Shown piece after piece: positions 7,730 to 15,783 of a stretch of DNA of 64,000 nucleotides (the first letter of the stretch is position 1; each line of letters begins with the position of its first letter). Position numbers and translations under genes: made by a program. The notes under the pieces were generated by a model. That model saw only the letters and a program-made list of their open reading frames with translations, was not told the DNA's origin and did not search any database. The stretch comes from an uncultured Acetatifactor sp. (GTDB taxonomy: Bacteria; Bacillota; Clostridia; Lachnospirales; Lachnospiraceae). Location of the stretch: NCBI GenBank assembly GCA_934402375.1, contig CAKRUB010000004.1:1-64000 (forward strand), in the 5' to 3' direction.

Positions 7730-9100
7730 ATGACAAGTTCACCTGTAAAGGGTGTGGGCTTTGGATTGAACGGCGCGATACCGACGGAGTCCGTCGCTGC
7801 TGGTTTAAACAGCGTACAGACCGGCGGATTTCAGACAATCTGGAATAACCACACTGAAAAGCAGACAGACAGTTCCCAGCCGAAAGAGGATTACAGAACT
7901 GTCAAAAACAAGCCCGGAGATTCTCTGAGGGCAAGGGATGAACACATGGCTCGGACAAATAAATGGGAGCCAAGCCGGAACGTGGAAGAGCGTACGGACA
8001 TCCCGGAGGAGAAACTGGAAGACGCAATGGAGGTGCTTGGAACGGCCGCCAACCAATTTATCCAGCAGCTTTCGGAGCTTCTGGGTAAAAGCCCTGAGGA
8101 GATTCAGGGTATTATGGATGATCTAGGTATGAAGCTGACGGATATTCTGGATGCCGGAAACTTCACCCAGCTGTTTCTGGCAGCTGCCGGAGTGGAGGAA
8201 CAGACCGCACTGGTGACGGATGAAGGGCTCTACGAGACCTATCAGGAACTGATGGGGCGGTTAAATGCAGCAGTGCAGGAAAGTGCAGCGGCATTGGAGC
8301 TTGAACCGGAACAGATTAACATGATCCTGAACCAGCAGGCATCGGAGGAAATTATACCGCAGGAGCCGGTGGAAAAACCGCTGGAGGAATACGGAGAACT
8401 CCAGAAGTCGGAGACAGACGGTTCTATGCTTTCGGAACAGCCGGTACAGAGGGCAGATGAGAGCGCTGCAGCAGAGACGGAAAAGAAGGATGATTTCGGA
8501 GAAAAGCATGAACAGGCAAAGGATCGCTCCGCAAATTCCGTCAAGGGACAGGAAAACGGTCTGTTCTCGCAGGAACTGAAGAATATTGCACAGCCGGAAA
8601 CAACGGTTCAGACAGTTTACAGCACCGGCAGCGCATGGGATGTTGATACGCAGAACATCATGCGTCAGATCATGGATTATATGAAGGTGAATCTCGGAGC
8701 AGACTTATCGAGTGTGGAGATGCAGCTTCATCCCGCAAATCTCGGGACACTTCAGATTCAGGTCGCAGCAAAGGGCGGCATTGTGACGGCAAACTTCATA
8801 ACGGAGAATGAGGCAGTAAAGGCGGCGCTTGAGAGCCAGATGATCCAGCTCCAGCAGCAGTTTGACGAGCAGGGAGTGAGGGTTGACGCCATTGAGGTGA
8901 CAGTCCAGACGCACCAGTTTGAACAGAATCTGGAGCAGGGCAGAGGGAGCAACAGCGGCGATCAGGAGCCGACAAAGAAGCAGAGAGTCAGAAGGATTAA
9001 CCTTAGCGGCGAACTCCTGACGGAGGAACTGGAAGAGGAAGATTCACTGACTGCCGATCTGATGAAGGCAAACGGAAATACCGTGGATTACACGGCATAG
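7730..9100 (+). CDS. fliK: Flagellar hook-length control protein FliK
   Basis: FliK measures hook length and switches the export gate (FlhB) from rod/hook to filament substrates. The 456-residue protein has a variable, Gln/Glu-rich N-terminal ruler region and the conserved hook-length domain at about 315-400 (VEMQLHPANLGTLQIQV and the Gln-rich helix ESQMIQLQQQFDEQGVRVDA). The start is ATG 7730, six bases after GGAGG; a TTG at 7703 lies upstream of that ribosome site and is unlikely. Its position just before flgD and flgE fits its role. Confidence 0.93.
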   Translation: MTSSPVKGVGFGLNGAIPTESVAAGLNSVQTGGFQTIWNNHTEKQTDSSQPKEDYRTVKNKPGDSLRARDEHMARTNKWEPSRNVEERTDIPEEKLEDAMEVLGTAANQFIQQLSELLGKSPEEIQGIMDDLGMKLTDILDAGNFTQLFLAAAGVEEQTALVTDEGLYETYQELMGRLNAAVQESAAALELEPEQINMILNQQASEEIIPQEPVEKPLEEYGELQKSETDGSMLSEQPVQRADESAAAETEKKDDFGEKHEQAKDRSANSVKGQENGLFSQELKNIAQPETTVQTVYSTGSAWDVDTQNIMRQIMDYMKVNLGADLSSVEMQLHPANLGTLQIQVAAKGGIVTANFITENEAVKAALESQMIQLQQQFDEQGVRVDAIEVTVQTHQFEQNLEQGRGSNSGDQEPTKKQRVRRINLSGELLTEELEEEDSLTADLMKANGNTVDYTA

Positions 9101-9126
9101 CAGTAAATATAGGAAGGAAGAAGACT

Positions 9127-9840
9127 ATGGCATTAGTGGCAACGGTGGAGAACGGAAAGGTTGTGGAATCCGCTTCTCAGAATTCGCTGAAGAATACCTC
9201 CAAGGCCAGCAATAACGGCATGGACAAGGATGCGTTTTTACAGCTTCTGGTGGCTCAGATGAAATATCAGGATCCTCTGGAGCCGACTTCAAATACCGAA
9301 TACATAGCCCAGTACGCACAGTTCTCACAGGTTGAGCAATTGCAGAATATGGCATCCAGTACGGATCTGGCGAGAGCAAGTTCACTCGTGGGCAAGGAGG
9401 TATATATCAAGACGACGACCTCCTCCGGCGAGACGAAGTATGTACAGGGCAAGGTTGACTATGTGGTCTACGAGAATAACAAGGCATATCTCTCCATAGA
9501 GGAGTCTCTGTATTCTCTTGATGATCTGGATACCGTGGTGGATAAGGATTATCTGGACGCTTACAACAAGGCGATGGATTTCAACGTGAAGCTGAACAAG
9601 CTTCCGGCAGTGGCGGCAATCGACATGACGGATGCGGCGGCAATCGACGAGCTGGAGAAGACCTACAACGAGATGAGCGACTACGAGAAATCGTTTGTTG
9701 CCAGCGATACGGTCAAGAACCTCAACAAGTATATTGAGCGTCTGAAGGCGGTGCGTGAGGCAGCTTCCGGCAGCAATGATAAAGAGGGCAGCACCACGGA
9801 GGATAACACTACAACAGAAGGCGGCGCCGAAGAGGTCTGA
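9127..9840 (+). CDS. flgD: Hook-capping protein FlgD with an added helical module
   Basis: FlgD caps the growing hook and guides FlgE assembly. Residues 30-90 hold the FlgD signature (MDKDAFLQLLVAQMKYQDP, then EYIAQYAQFSQVEQLQNM). A short beta-rich part follows (about 91-138). Residues 143-212 then form an extra helical segment (KLPAVAAIDMTDAAAIDEL, TYNEMSDYEKSFV) resembling the LP...Y..M.d.eK..V modules of Gram-positive surface proteins. The acidic Ser/Thr tail 213-237 looks unstructured. The protein is 237 residues long and starts after AGGAAGGAAG. Confidence 0.92.
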   Translation: MALVATVENGKVVESASQNSLKNTSKASNNGMDKDAFLQLLVAQMKYQDPLEPTSNTEYIAQYAQFSQVEQLQNMASSTDLARASSLVGKEVYIKTTTSSGETKYVQGKVDYVVYENNKAYLSIEESLYSLDDLDTVVDKDYLDAYNKAMDFNVKLNKLPAVAAIDMTDAAAIDELEKTYNEMSDYEKSFVASDTVKNLNKYIERLKAVREAASGSNDKEGSTTEDNTTTEGGAEEV

Positions 9841-9872
9841 CGGGCAGCCGGATGAAACGGATGGAGCCGGAA

Positions 9873-9886
9873 GCGTTTGAAAACGC
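9873..9886 (+). other. Small intercistronic hairpin
   Basis: GCGTT (9873-9877) and AACGC (9882-9886) pair around a TGAA tetraloop in the 73-base gap after flgD. There is no T-run, so it is not a terminator. The rest of this gap shows nothing except the ribosome site AAGGAG at 9901. Confidence 0.35.
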
Positions 9887-9913
9887 GTGTTAATAAGAAG
9901 AAGGAGCTTAAGG

Positions 9914-10318
9914 ATGAATATTCAGAATAAGGGATATCCGTCCATCGAACAGCTGACAGATCAGTATCTGGGCAGACCGAGAGGAGTTGAGACCCGCGAG
10001 AATGCAGCGGGTCTTACCTTCCGGGAGGTTCTGCAGCAGAGCAGCGCACAGAAGGCGGAGACGGGAGAACTGAAATTTTCCAAGCATGCACTGAGCCGAC
10101 TCAGTGACCGCAATATCACGCTGGACACCGAGCAGCTTGAACGGCTGCAGGCGGGAGCGGAAAAAGCGGGCGAAAAGGGAATCAGGGACTCACTGGTCAT
10201 GGTTGACCGCCTTGCGTTTATCGTAAATATACCGAACAGAACGGTCGTCACTGCGATGGACAGCACAGCAACAGAGGAAAACATATTCACAAATATTAAC
10301 GGAGCAGTTATTGCATAG
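9914..10318 (+). CDS. TIGR02530-type flagellar operon protein
   Basis: This 134-residue protein matches the small family usually named only 'flagellar operon protein', found between flgD and flgE in Firmicutes. The recognisable core is LKFSKHALSRLSDRNITLD (about 56-74), followed by the helical segment EQLERLQAGAEKAGEKG and a beta-rich end (LVMVDRLAFIVNIPNRTVVTA). It has no signal peptide or TM helix. Function is not established; a role at the hook stage is inferred from its position. ATG 9914 lies seven bases after AAGGAG; the upstream ATG 9887 has no clear site. Confidence 0.82.
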   Translation: MNIQNKGYPSIEQLTDQYLGRPRGVETRENAAGLTFREVLQQSSAQKAETGELKFSKHALSRLSDRNITLDTEQLERLQAGAEKAGEKGIRDSLVMVDRLAFIVNIPNRTVVTAMDSTATEENIFTNINGAVIA

Positions 10319-10340
10319 CCGGACCTTTCAGGAGGCTATT

Positions 10341-10365
10341 GCTCCCCGGAGGACGGAAGGGGAGC
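10341..10365 (+). other. Intercistronic hairpin before flgE
   Basis: GCTCCCC (10341-10347) pairs perfectly with GGGGAGC (10359-10365) over an 11-base loop in the 78-base gap upstream of flgE. A CTGCTTCTG sequence follows rather than a T-run, so termination is unlikely. A stability or processing role ahead of an abundant hook subunit is possible. Confidence 0.5.
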
Positions 10366-10396
10366 CTGCTTCTGTAAAACAGGAGGAACAAGCACT

Positions 10397-12190
10397 ATGA
10401 TGAGATCACTTTATTCTGGCGTGGCAGGATTGAAGACCCACCAGACCAAGATGGACGTTATTGGTAACAACATCGCAAACGTAAATACGACGGCTTATAA
10501 ATCCAGTTCAATCACCTTCAGTGATCTGATGAGCCAGACGACACAGAGAGCGAGCGGACCGAATGCCACAACGGGAACCGGCGGCGTCAACGCAAGACAG
10601 ATCGGTCTCGGTGTAAAGAGCGGCGCCATCAATATCAACATTACCGGTCAGGGTTCTGCACAGTCGACCGGCAATCCTTTCGATATTATGATCAACGGAG
10701 ACAACTTTTTCGTTGTAAACAACGGGCAGGAGAATTTCTTCACTAGAGACGGTTCATTCTATGTGGATGCAGCGGGAAATCTGGCAATGACCAGCATTGG
10801 CTACAATGTCATGGGCTGGCAGGTTGATGAGGAGACCGGTGACATCAAGAAGGATACTGTTTCCGCACTGAGAATCATGAGCGCAGCGAACATGACCTAT
10901 CCGCCCGAGGCTACCTCGAAGGCTTATCTGTCCGGCATCATCGACAAGAACGATACTGATGTCACCAGCGCAAGCGGACGTGTTGTCAACCTGAATTTCT
11001 TTGATGCACTCGGCTACAGCTATACGGCAAAGTTTGTATTCAGACAGTCCTCTGATCCCAGCGAGTACAGCATGGAGCTCTCCAAGATTCTGGACTCTAC
11101 CGGTGCGGAAGTCGAGATGACGGATGATATTAAGAAGGCTGTGTTCGGAAACAGTGACGGCAGCATGTCGATTCAGAAGATTAATACCTCCGTTGCACTG
11201 AAGACGGGCTATAGCTGGAACAGCAAGACGGAGCTGGTCAATGCGGACGGCACGGTAGCGGATCTTACAAAGATCTTTGGCACGGACGGCAAGGTTCTTA
11301 CCGCAACGGCAAGCTCTACTCAGGCGGAGATTGATGCGGCAGAGGAGGCACAGAAGGAGCTGGATGCTCTTGCTGCGGCATACGGCTTTGAGGGTTCTAC
11401 AGAAGATTTCCTGAATCTCTGTGTGGATTTCACGGTCGGAACCGCACCGAATACCACAACTGAGACATGGTGTATCCGCGATCTGCTTTCTTATCAGGTA
11501 TCGAATGCACTGCCCTCCGGAACGACCACGGCGGCGGATATTACAATGCTCGGCAACAACGGCGATGCGTTTGAGTCCACAGCAAGACGTTATTACGGGC
11601 ATACCGTTACTTTTGATGCAAAGACCGGTTATCTGAAGACGGTAGACGGCGCAACCACGGACTTCACCGTAAATATGACCCTGAAGTCAGCAGATGCAGA
11701 GAATTTCGGTAATTTCGATGATATAAATATTGATCTGTCAACCATATCCATGTTTGACAATAAGGGGACTTCGACTTTAAGCGCTACGAGCGGTGAGGAG
11801 AAGACAGGACTTGGCATGGGACGTAGACTCGGAGAGATGATCGGCGTTTCTATCCAGCAGGACGGCAGAATCTATGCAAGCTACGACAACGGCATGACGA
11901 AGCTGCTCGGTCAGATCGCTACGGCGGCCTTTGCAAACGCTTCTGGTCTGGAGAAGCAGGGTGATAACCTGTATTCTGCAACACTCAACTCCGGTGAGTT
12001 TGATGGCATTGGCGAGGATATTAAGGCAAATGGCGGTTATATGTCGACGGGACAGCTGGAGATGAGCAACGTTGACCTTTCCTCTGAGTTCACGGAAATG
12101 ATTACAACACAGCGTGGATTCCAGGCAAACAGCCGTATCATCACGGTCTCCGATACCTTGCTGGAGGAACTGACGAACCTGAAACGATAA
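10397..12190 (+). CDS. flgE: Flagellar hook protein FlgE
   Basis: FlgE polymerises to form the flexible hook. The 597-residue protein opens with the rod/hook signature (MMRSLYSGVAGLKTHQTKM, then NNIANVNTTAYKSS) and ends with the conserved hook C-terminus (SNVDLSSEFTEMITTQRGF, then SRIITVSDTLLEELTNLKR). Between them lie the FlgE D1/D2 regions and an enlarged middle part (about 200-420), which makes it much longer than the 264-residue Bacillus hook protein, as in many Clostridia. The start may be ATG 10397 or ATG 10400, both after AGGAGG. A terminator follows. Confidence 0.96.
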   Translation: MMRSLYSGVAGLKTHQTKMDVIGNNIANVNTTAYKSSSITFSDLMSQTTQRASGPNATTGTGGVNARQIGLGVKSGAININITGQGSAQSTGNPFDIMINGDNFFVVNNGQENFFTRDGSFYVDAAGNLAMTSIGYNVMGWQVDEETGDIKKDTVSALRIMSAANMTYPPEATSKAYLSGIIDKNDTDVTSASGRVVNLNFFDALGYSYTAKFVFRQSSDPSEYSMELSKILDSTGAEVEMTDDIKKAVFGNSDGSMSIQKINTSVALKTGYSWNSKTELVNADGTVADLTKIFGTDGKVLTATASSTQAEIDAAEEAQKELDALAAAYGFEGSTEDFLNLCVDFTVGTAPNTTTETWCIRDLLSYQVSNALPSGTTTAADITMLGNNGDAFESTARRYYGHTVTFDAKTGYLKTVDGATTDFTVNMTLKSADAENFGNFDDINIDLSTISMFDNKGTSTLSATSGEEKTGLGMGRRLGEMIGVSIQQDGRIYASYDNGMTKLLGQIATAAFANASGLEKQGDNLYSATLNSGEFDGIGEDIKANGGYMSTGQLEMSNVDLSSEFTEMITTQRGFQANSRIITVSDTLLEELTNLKR

Positions 12191-12238
12191 ATTTGTCAGC
12201 ATAAAATGAGAATTTTTGTACCATGATTCTATGATATG

Positions 12239-12247
12239 TGATATAAT
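12239..12247 (+). promoter_or_regulatory. Extended -10 promoter for flbD-motA and downstream genes
   Basis: TGATATAAT at 12239-12247 is an exact extended -10 element. No good -35 lies at 16-18 bases; TTGTAC at 12216-12221 is 20 bases away. Initiation near 12254 would fall inside the terminator's 5' arm, so the new RNA could not form that hairpin. Confidence 0.5.
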
Positions 12248-12278
12248 AGGGGTGAGATTTGATTTCATCCCTATTTTT
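12246..12278 (+). terminator. Intrinsic terminator after flgE
   Basis: ATAGGGGTGA (12246-12255) pairs with TCATCCCTAT (12265-12274), one G-T pair, nine-base loop, and the run TTTTT spans 12274-12278. It would stop part of the flgB-flgE transcription. Its 5' arm overlaps the -10 element of the next promoter. Confidence 0.65.
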
Positions 12279-12326
12279 GCGGCTTTGAGGGAGGCTGCGA
12301 AGGGATAAGGCAAAGGAGGGGTGCAC

Positions 12327-12518
12327 ATGATTGAGGTGACGAAATTAAATGGGGTAAAAATTCTGGTGAATCCAAGCCTGTTTGAGATCGTGGAGGAGAC
12401 ACCAGACACGGTGATCACGCTGACAACAGGTAAAAAAATTATTGTAAAAGAAAGTAGACAAGAGGTAAAAAATCTAGTAAAATTATATAGAAAGGATATT
12501 TTTGCTGAAGAAACTTGA
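12327..12518 (+). CDS. flbD: FlbD/SwrD-family flagellar protein
   Basis: This 63-residue soluble protein has the family pattern MIEVTKLNG, then NPSLFEIVEETPDTVITLT and a C-terminal VKESRQEVKNLVKLYR. The Bacillus homologue (YlzI/SwrD) lies at the same place between flgE and the stator or fliL genes and is known to raise motor power for swarming. ATG 12327 is seven bases after AAGGAGG; the in-frame GTG 12321 is too close to that site. It is the first gene after the flgE terminator and stands directly before motA, fitting a stator-related role. Confidence 0.88.
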   Translation: MIEVTKLNGVKILVNPSLFEIVEETPDTVITLTTGKKIIVKESRQEVKNLVKLYRKDIFAEET

Positions 12519-12545
12519 TTGAAAGCAGAATGTTAGGTGATTTAC

Positions 12546-13337
12546 GTGGATATAGCATCATTGGCAGGACTCATTCTTGGAGTAATCGTTATTGTATTTG
12601 GTGTTATCAGTAGTGCTGGCGTGGGAGGCTTCCATGAGTATGTTGACCCGCCGTCAGCAATTATTACCTTCGGAGGATCGCTGACAGCGACACTGCTGTC
12701 GCACAGCCTCGAGGATTTCATCAACGGAATAAAGAGCTTTAAACTTGTTTTGAAGGCTCCGGCGATCAATACCGGAGAGATGATAACAAAGATCATCGAA
12801 CTGTCGAATATTGCCCGTAAAGAGGGATTGCTTTCTCTGGAAGAGGCGGCTGCTGACATGGAAGAGCCTTTTCTGAAGAAGGGAATCCTATTAATTGTGG
12901 ATGGAACGGATCCCGATCTTGTCCGTGCAATCATGGAGACGGAGCTGGTAAGTATTGAGGGCAGACATAAGAAATGCATCGGTTTCTGGGATACGCTGGG
13001 ATCGATGGGACCTGCGTGGGGTATGATCGGTACGCGGGTAGGTCTGGTAGACATGCTGTACCACCTGAGCGATATCGCGGCACTCGGACCGTCCATGGCG
13101 GTCGCACTTGTTACCACCCTGTATGGTTCCGTGCTGGCAAACTGGCTGTGTATTCCTATTTCCAATAAGCTGAAAGCGGACAATGCCGGCGAGATGATGA
13201 TGAAAGAGGTAATGATTGAAGGTCTTCTTTCCATTCAGGCAGGAGAAAATCCCAGAGTAATCGAGGAGAAGCTGAAGTCTTTCCTTGCTCCGAAGGATAG
13301 AAACGCTTCCGAAGAAACTGCGGGAGGTGAGGAGTAA
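12546..13337 (+). CDS. motA: Flagellar stator protein MotA
   Basis: MotA is the proton- or sodium-driven stator subunit that pushes on FliG. The 263-residue protein starts MDIASLAGLILGVIVIVFG and has four TM segments (about 5-25, 35-55, 145-170, 178-200). A large cytoplasmic loop lies between TM2 and TM3, and the conserved part GFWDTLGSMGPAWGMIGTRVG sits near 147-167. I choose GTG 12546, with AGGTGA five bases upstream, over GTG 12537, since it gives the usual N-terminus. The stop overlaps the motB start in TAATG. Which ion is used cannot be told from the sequence. Confidence 0.95.
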   Translation: MDIASLAGLILGVIVIVFGVISSAGVGGFHEYVDPPSAIITFGGSLTATLLSHSLEDFINGIKSFKLVLKAPAINTGEMITKIIELSNIARKEGLLSLEEAAADMEEPFLKKGILLIVDGTDPDLVRAIMETELVSIEGRHKKCIGFWDTLGSMGPAWGMIGTRVGLVDMLYHLSDIAALGPSMAVALVTTLYGSVLANWLCIPISNKLKADNAGEMMMKEVMIEGLLSIQAGENPRVIEEKLKSFLAPKDRNASEETAGGEE

Positions 13338-14170
13338 TGGCAAAGCGTCAGGAAGATGCGCCGCCGCCAGGGGCGCCTGCGTGGACAACGACCTTCAGTG
13401 ACCTGATGAACTTGCTGCTATGCTTTTTCGTTATGCTTTTCGCCATGTCCAATCTCGAGGAGAGCAAGATCGCGGAGTTTACAGCCGCCATGAATAATAC
13501 CTTCAGTATTTTTGACGGTGGGGCTTCGGCAATCGGTGACGGAATACTGGTCAGCAACGGCGTCAGCCAGCTGAATGAACTGGATGAATACATAAACAGT
13601 ACCGGCAAGACAGCAGACAGCGCAGTGGATGGCGATCAATTTGAAGAGTTTGATCTCTCTAAAGCACCGCAGGATGCACTAGAACAGCAGATTGAGGACA
13701 ACAATCTCCACAATAATGAAGAATTGACCGAGAGAGTGGAAGAGACACTCAGCGAGAACCAGATCGGCGATGAAGTGGAAGTCAGCTTCACGGCGCAATA
13801 CATACAGCTGACCATGAATGGGGCGCTGCTTTTTGATTCGGGAAGCGCGAAGCTTACAGAAGATGCGAAGCAGGTTCTGGACAAGGTTGCCGTTGTGCTT
13901 GAAAGATATAGCGGTGGCGAGATTGAGATTGCGGGGCATACCGACAATGTTCCCATGAGCAGCCACACCTATGCAAATAATGAAGAACTGAGCGATGCCA
14001 GAGCATTGTCTGTCTTTTATTATCTGTCCGAAAATTCCCTGCTGGATCCATCCCGTATCAAGCATTCGGGAATGGGAGAGAGACAGCCGATCGCGGATAA
14101 TTCCACGGATGAGGGAAGAAGCATGAACCGGAGAGTGGAAATCAGAATCTATAATCCGACGCAGAAATAG
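13337..14170 (+). CDS. motB: Flagellar stator protein MotB
   Basis: MotB anchors the stator to peptidoglycan and carries the ion-binding aspartate. The 277-residue protein has an N-terminal cytoplasmic stretch (APPPGAPAWTTTFSDLMNL), one TM helix at about 22-42 beginning with the likely ion-binding Asp of TFSDLMN, a plug/linker rich in Glu, Asp and Asn, and an OmpA-like peptidoglycan-binding domain (about 150-275: LLFDSGSAKLTEDAKQVLD, IAGHTDNVP, LSDARALSVFYYL, GMGERQPIADN, NRRVEIRI). Translation is coupled to motA through a one-base overlap. Confidence 0.95.
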   Translation: MAKRQEDAPPPGAPAWTTTFSDLMNLLLCFFVMLFAMSNLEESKIAEFTAAMNNTFSIFDGGASAIGDGILVSNGVSQLNELDEYINSTGKTADSAVDGDQFEEFDLSKAPQDALEQQIEDNNLHNNEELTERVEETLSENQIGDEVEVSFTAQYIQLTMNGALLFDSGSAKLTEDAKQVLDKVAVVLERYSGGEIEIAGHTDNVPMSSHTYANNEELSDARALSVFYYLSENSLLDPSRIKHSGMGERQPIADNSTDEGRSMNRRVEIRIYNPTQK

Positions 14171-14214
14171 TATCGCGCCGGATGAAGAAAAAACAGATAA
14201 CGAGGTAACGGAAT

Positions 14215-14757
14215 ATGAAGAAAAACTTACTCAGTGTATTGATCCTTGTGCTGCTGATCGTAAATATTGCACTGACGTCGGTCATGATGATCAGCGTCAT
14301 CGGCACGAACAAGAAAACAGCAGAACTGGTTACAAGTATTGCGACCGTGATGAATCTGGAGCTTTACAGTCCCGGCGGAACCGCAGTGACGGATGTGCCG
14401 CTGGCAGAGACGGACACCTATACCATGCCGGAACTTATGATCCCGCTGAAACTTACCGAGGAGGTTAATGCGGACGGAAGCGTCAGCTCCGGCAAGCAGT
14501 CTTATATGATTTTTACACTTTCACTGTCCCAGAACACGAAAAATAAGGATTATAAATCCATGGGCGGCGAGGAAAACATGGCGAAATGGCAGAGCCAGAT
14601 TCTGGATGTAGTCAACAGAGTGGTCGGTGATCACACGCTGACGGAGTGCCAGAATGATTTCGACTCTATCAGAGCAGAACTGCTCACTGAGATACAAAGG
14701 CTTTTTGGATCCGATTTTATCTTTAAGATCGGTGTCAGCGGCGTGAAATTCGGATGA
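14215..14757 (+). CDS. fliL: Flagellar basal-body-associated protein FliL
   Basis: FliL is a single-pass membrane protein that surrounds the stators and supports torque at high load. The 180-residue protein has an N-terminal TM helix (about 4-28, LLSVLILVLLIVNIALTSV) and an extracytoplasmic domain ending FGSDFIFKIGVSGVKFG, the FliL family end. It lies between motB and fliM, the usual place. A GAGGTAACGG ribosome site precedes ATG 14215. Confidence 0.9.
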   Translation: MKKNLLSVLILVLLIVNIALTSVMMISVIGTNKKTAELVTSIATVMNLELYSPGGTAVTDVPLAETDTYTMPELMIPLKLTEEVNADGSVSSGKQSYMIFTLSLSQNTKNKDYKSMGGEENMAKWQSQILDVVNRVVGDHTLTECQNDFDSIRAELLTEIQRLFGSDFIFKIGVSGVKFG

Positions 14758-14799
14758 TGCTGACATACTATTTGAAAAACCGACAGGAGGTGAGCTTGC

Positions 14800-15780
14800 G
14801 TGGGCGATGTGTTGTCCCAAAACGAAATAGATAGCCTGCTGGCGTCACTGGCCGCTGGTGAACTTGATGTTGACCAGATGCAGGAAAATGAAGAAAAACA
14901 AGTCAAAAATTATGACTTCAGCCGCCCGACAAAGTTCTCCAAGGAGCACCTAAGGACTCTTGAAATTATATTTGAACATTACAGCCGGCTTATATCCACA
15001 AATCTGCCGGTGTATCTCCGGAAGAATGTACAGGTCGCTGTGGCAAGTTCGGAGACAGTAACCTTTAATGAATTCACCAATGCGTTATCGAACCCTGTCA
15101 TACTTGGAATTGTGAATTTTTCACCGCTCAACGGCCAGATTATCATGGATCTTGCCACAAATCTGGGATATGCAATGCTTGACCGTATGTTGGGCGGAAG
15201 CGGAGTGCCTCTGGAAAAGAGCAGGGAATTTTCAGAGATTGAACTATCTATTATTCAGAAGATATTAGTAATGTTTACCCAGCTTTTGCGAGAGCCGTGG
15301 AAAAATGTTATTGATATAAATCCTGTGTTGCAACGGCTGGAGACGAATCCGCAGTTTGCGCAGGTGATTGCTCCTAATGACATGATCGCGATCGTTACGC
15401 TGAACATGAAGATAGGAGATGTGGAGGGCTTCATGAATGTGTGTCTTCCGTTCTTCACACTGGAAGATGTCATGGATAAGCTGAACACAAAGTACTGGTT
15501 TTCTACCATGCAGGAGAATCGTGATGAAAATTATGAGGAATACATTGAGTCACTGATACGCAAGGTAGATATTCCGATCAGAGCGGTACTCGGAACGAGT
15601 TCCATCTCTGTAAGCGATTTCATGAACCTGCAGGTAGGTGATTGCATCCGCCTTGACTCCAGAGTGGATGACGACATGAATATATTTGTAGGGAATATTA
15701 AGAAGTTTACCGCATTGCCCGGCACTGAAAAAGAATCTTATGCTGTCCGGATTACGTCGGTACTCAGAGAGGAGGAGTAG
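14800..15780 (+). CDS. fliM: Flagellar motor switch protein FliM
   Basis: FliM is the C-ring protein that binds CheY-P and sets rotation direction. The 326-residue protein begins with the CheY-binding peptide MGDVLSQNEIDSLLASL, has the FliM middle domain (FSRPTKFSKEHLRTLEIIF; LDRMLGGSG; FSEIEL), and a C-terminal SpoA-type surface domain (about 245-320). The start is GTG 14800 with AGGAGG nine bases upstream. fliY follows after three bases, so the two switch proteins are probably made in step. Confidence 0.96.
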   Translation: MGDVLSQNEIDSLLASLAAGELDVDQMQENEEKQVKNYDFSRPTKFSKEHLRTLEIIFEHYSRLISTNLPVYLRKNVQVAVASSETVTFNEFTNALSNPVILGIVNFSPLNGQIIMDLATNLGYAMLDRMLGGSGVPLEKSREFSEIELSIIQKILVMFTQLLREPWKNVIDINPVLQRLETNPQFAQVIAPNDMIAIVTLNMKIGDVEGFMNVCLPFFTLEDVMDKLNTKYWFSTMQENRDENYEEYIESLIRKVDIPIRAVLGTSSISVSDFMNLQVGDCIRLDSRVDDDMNIFVGNIKKFTALPGTEKESYAVRITSVLREEE

Positions 15781-15783
15781 ACA

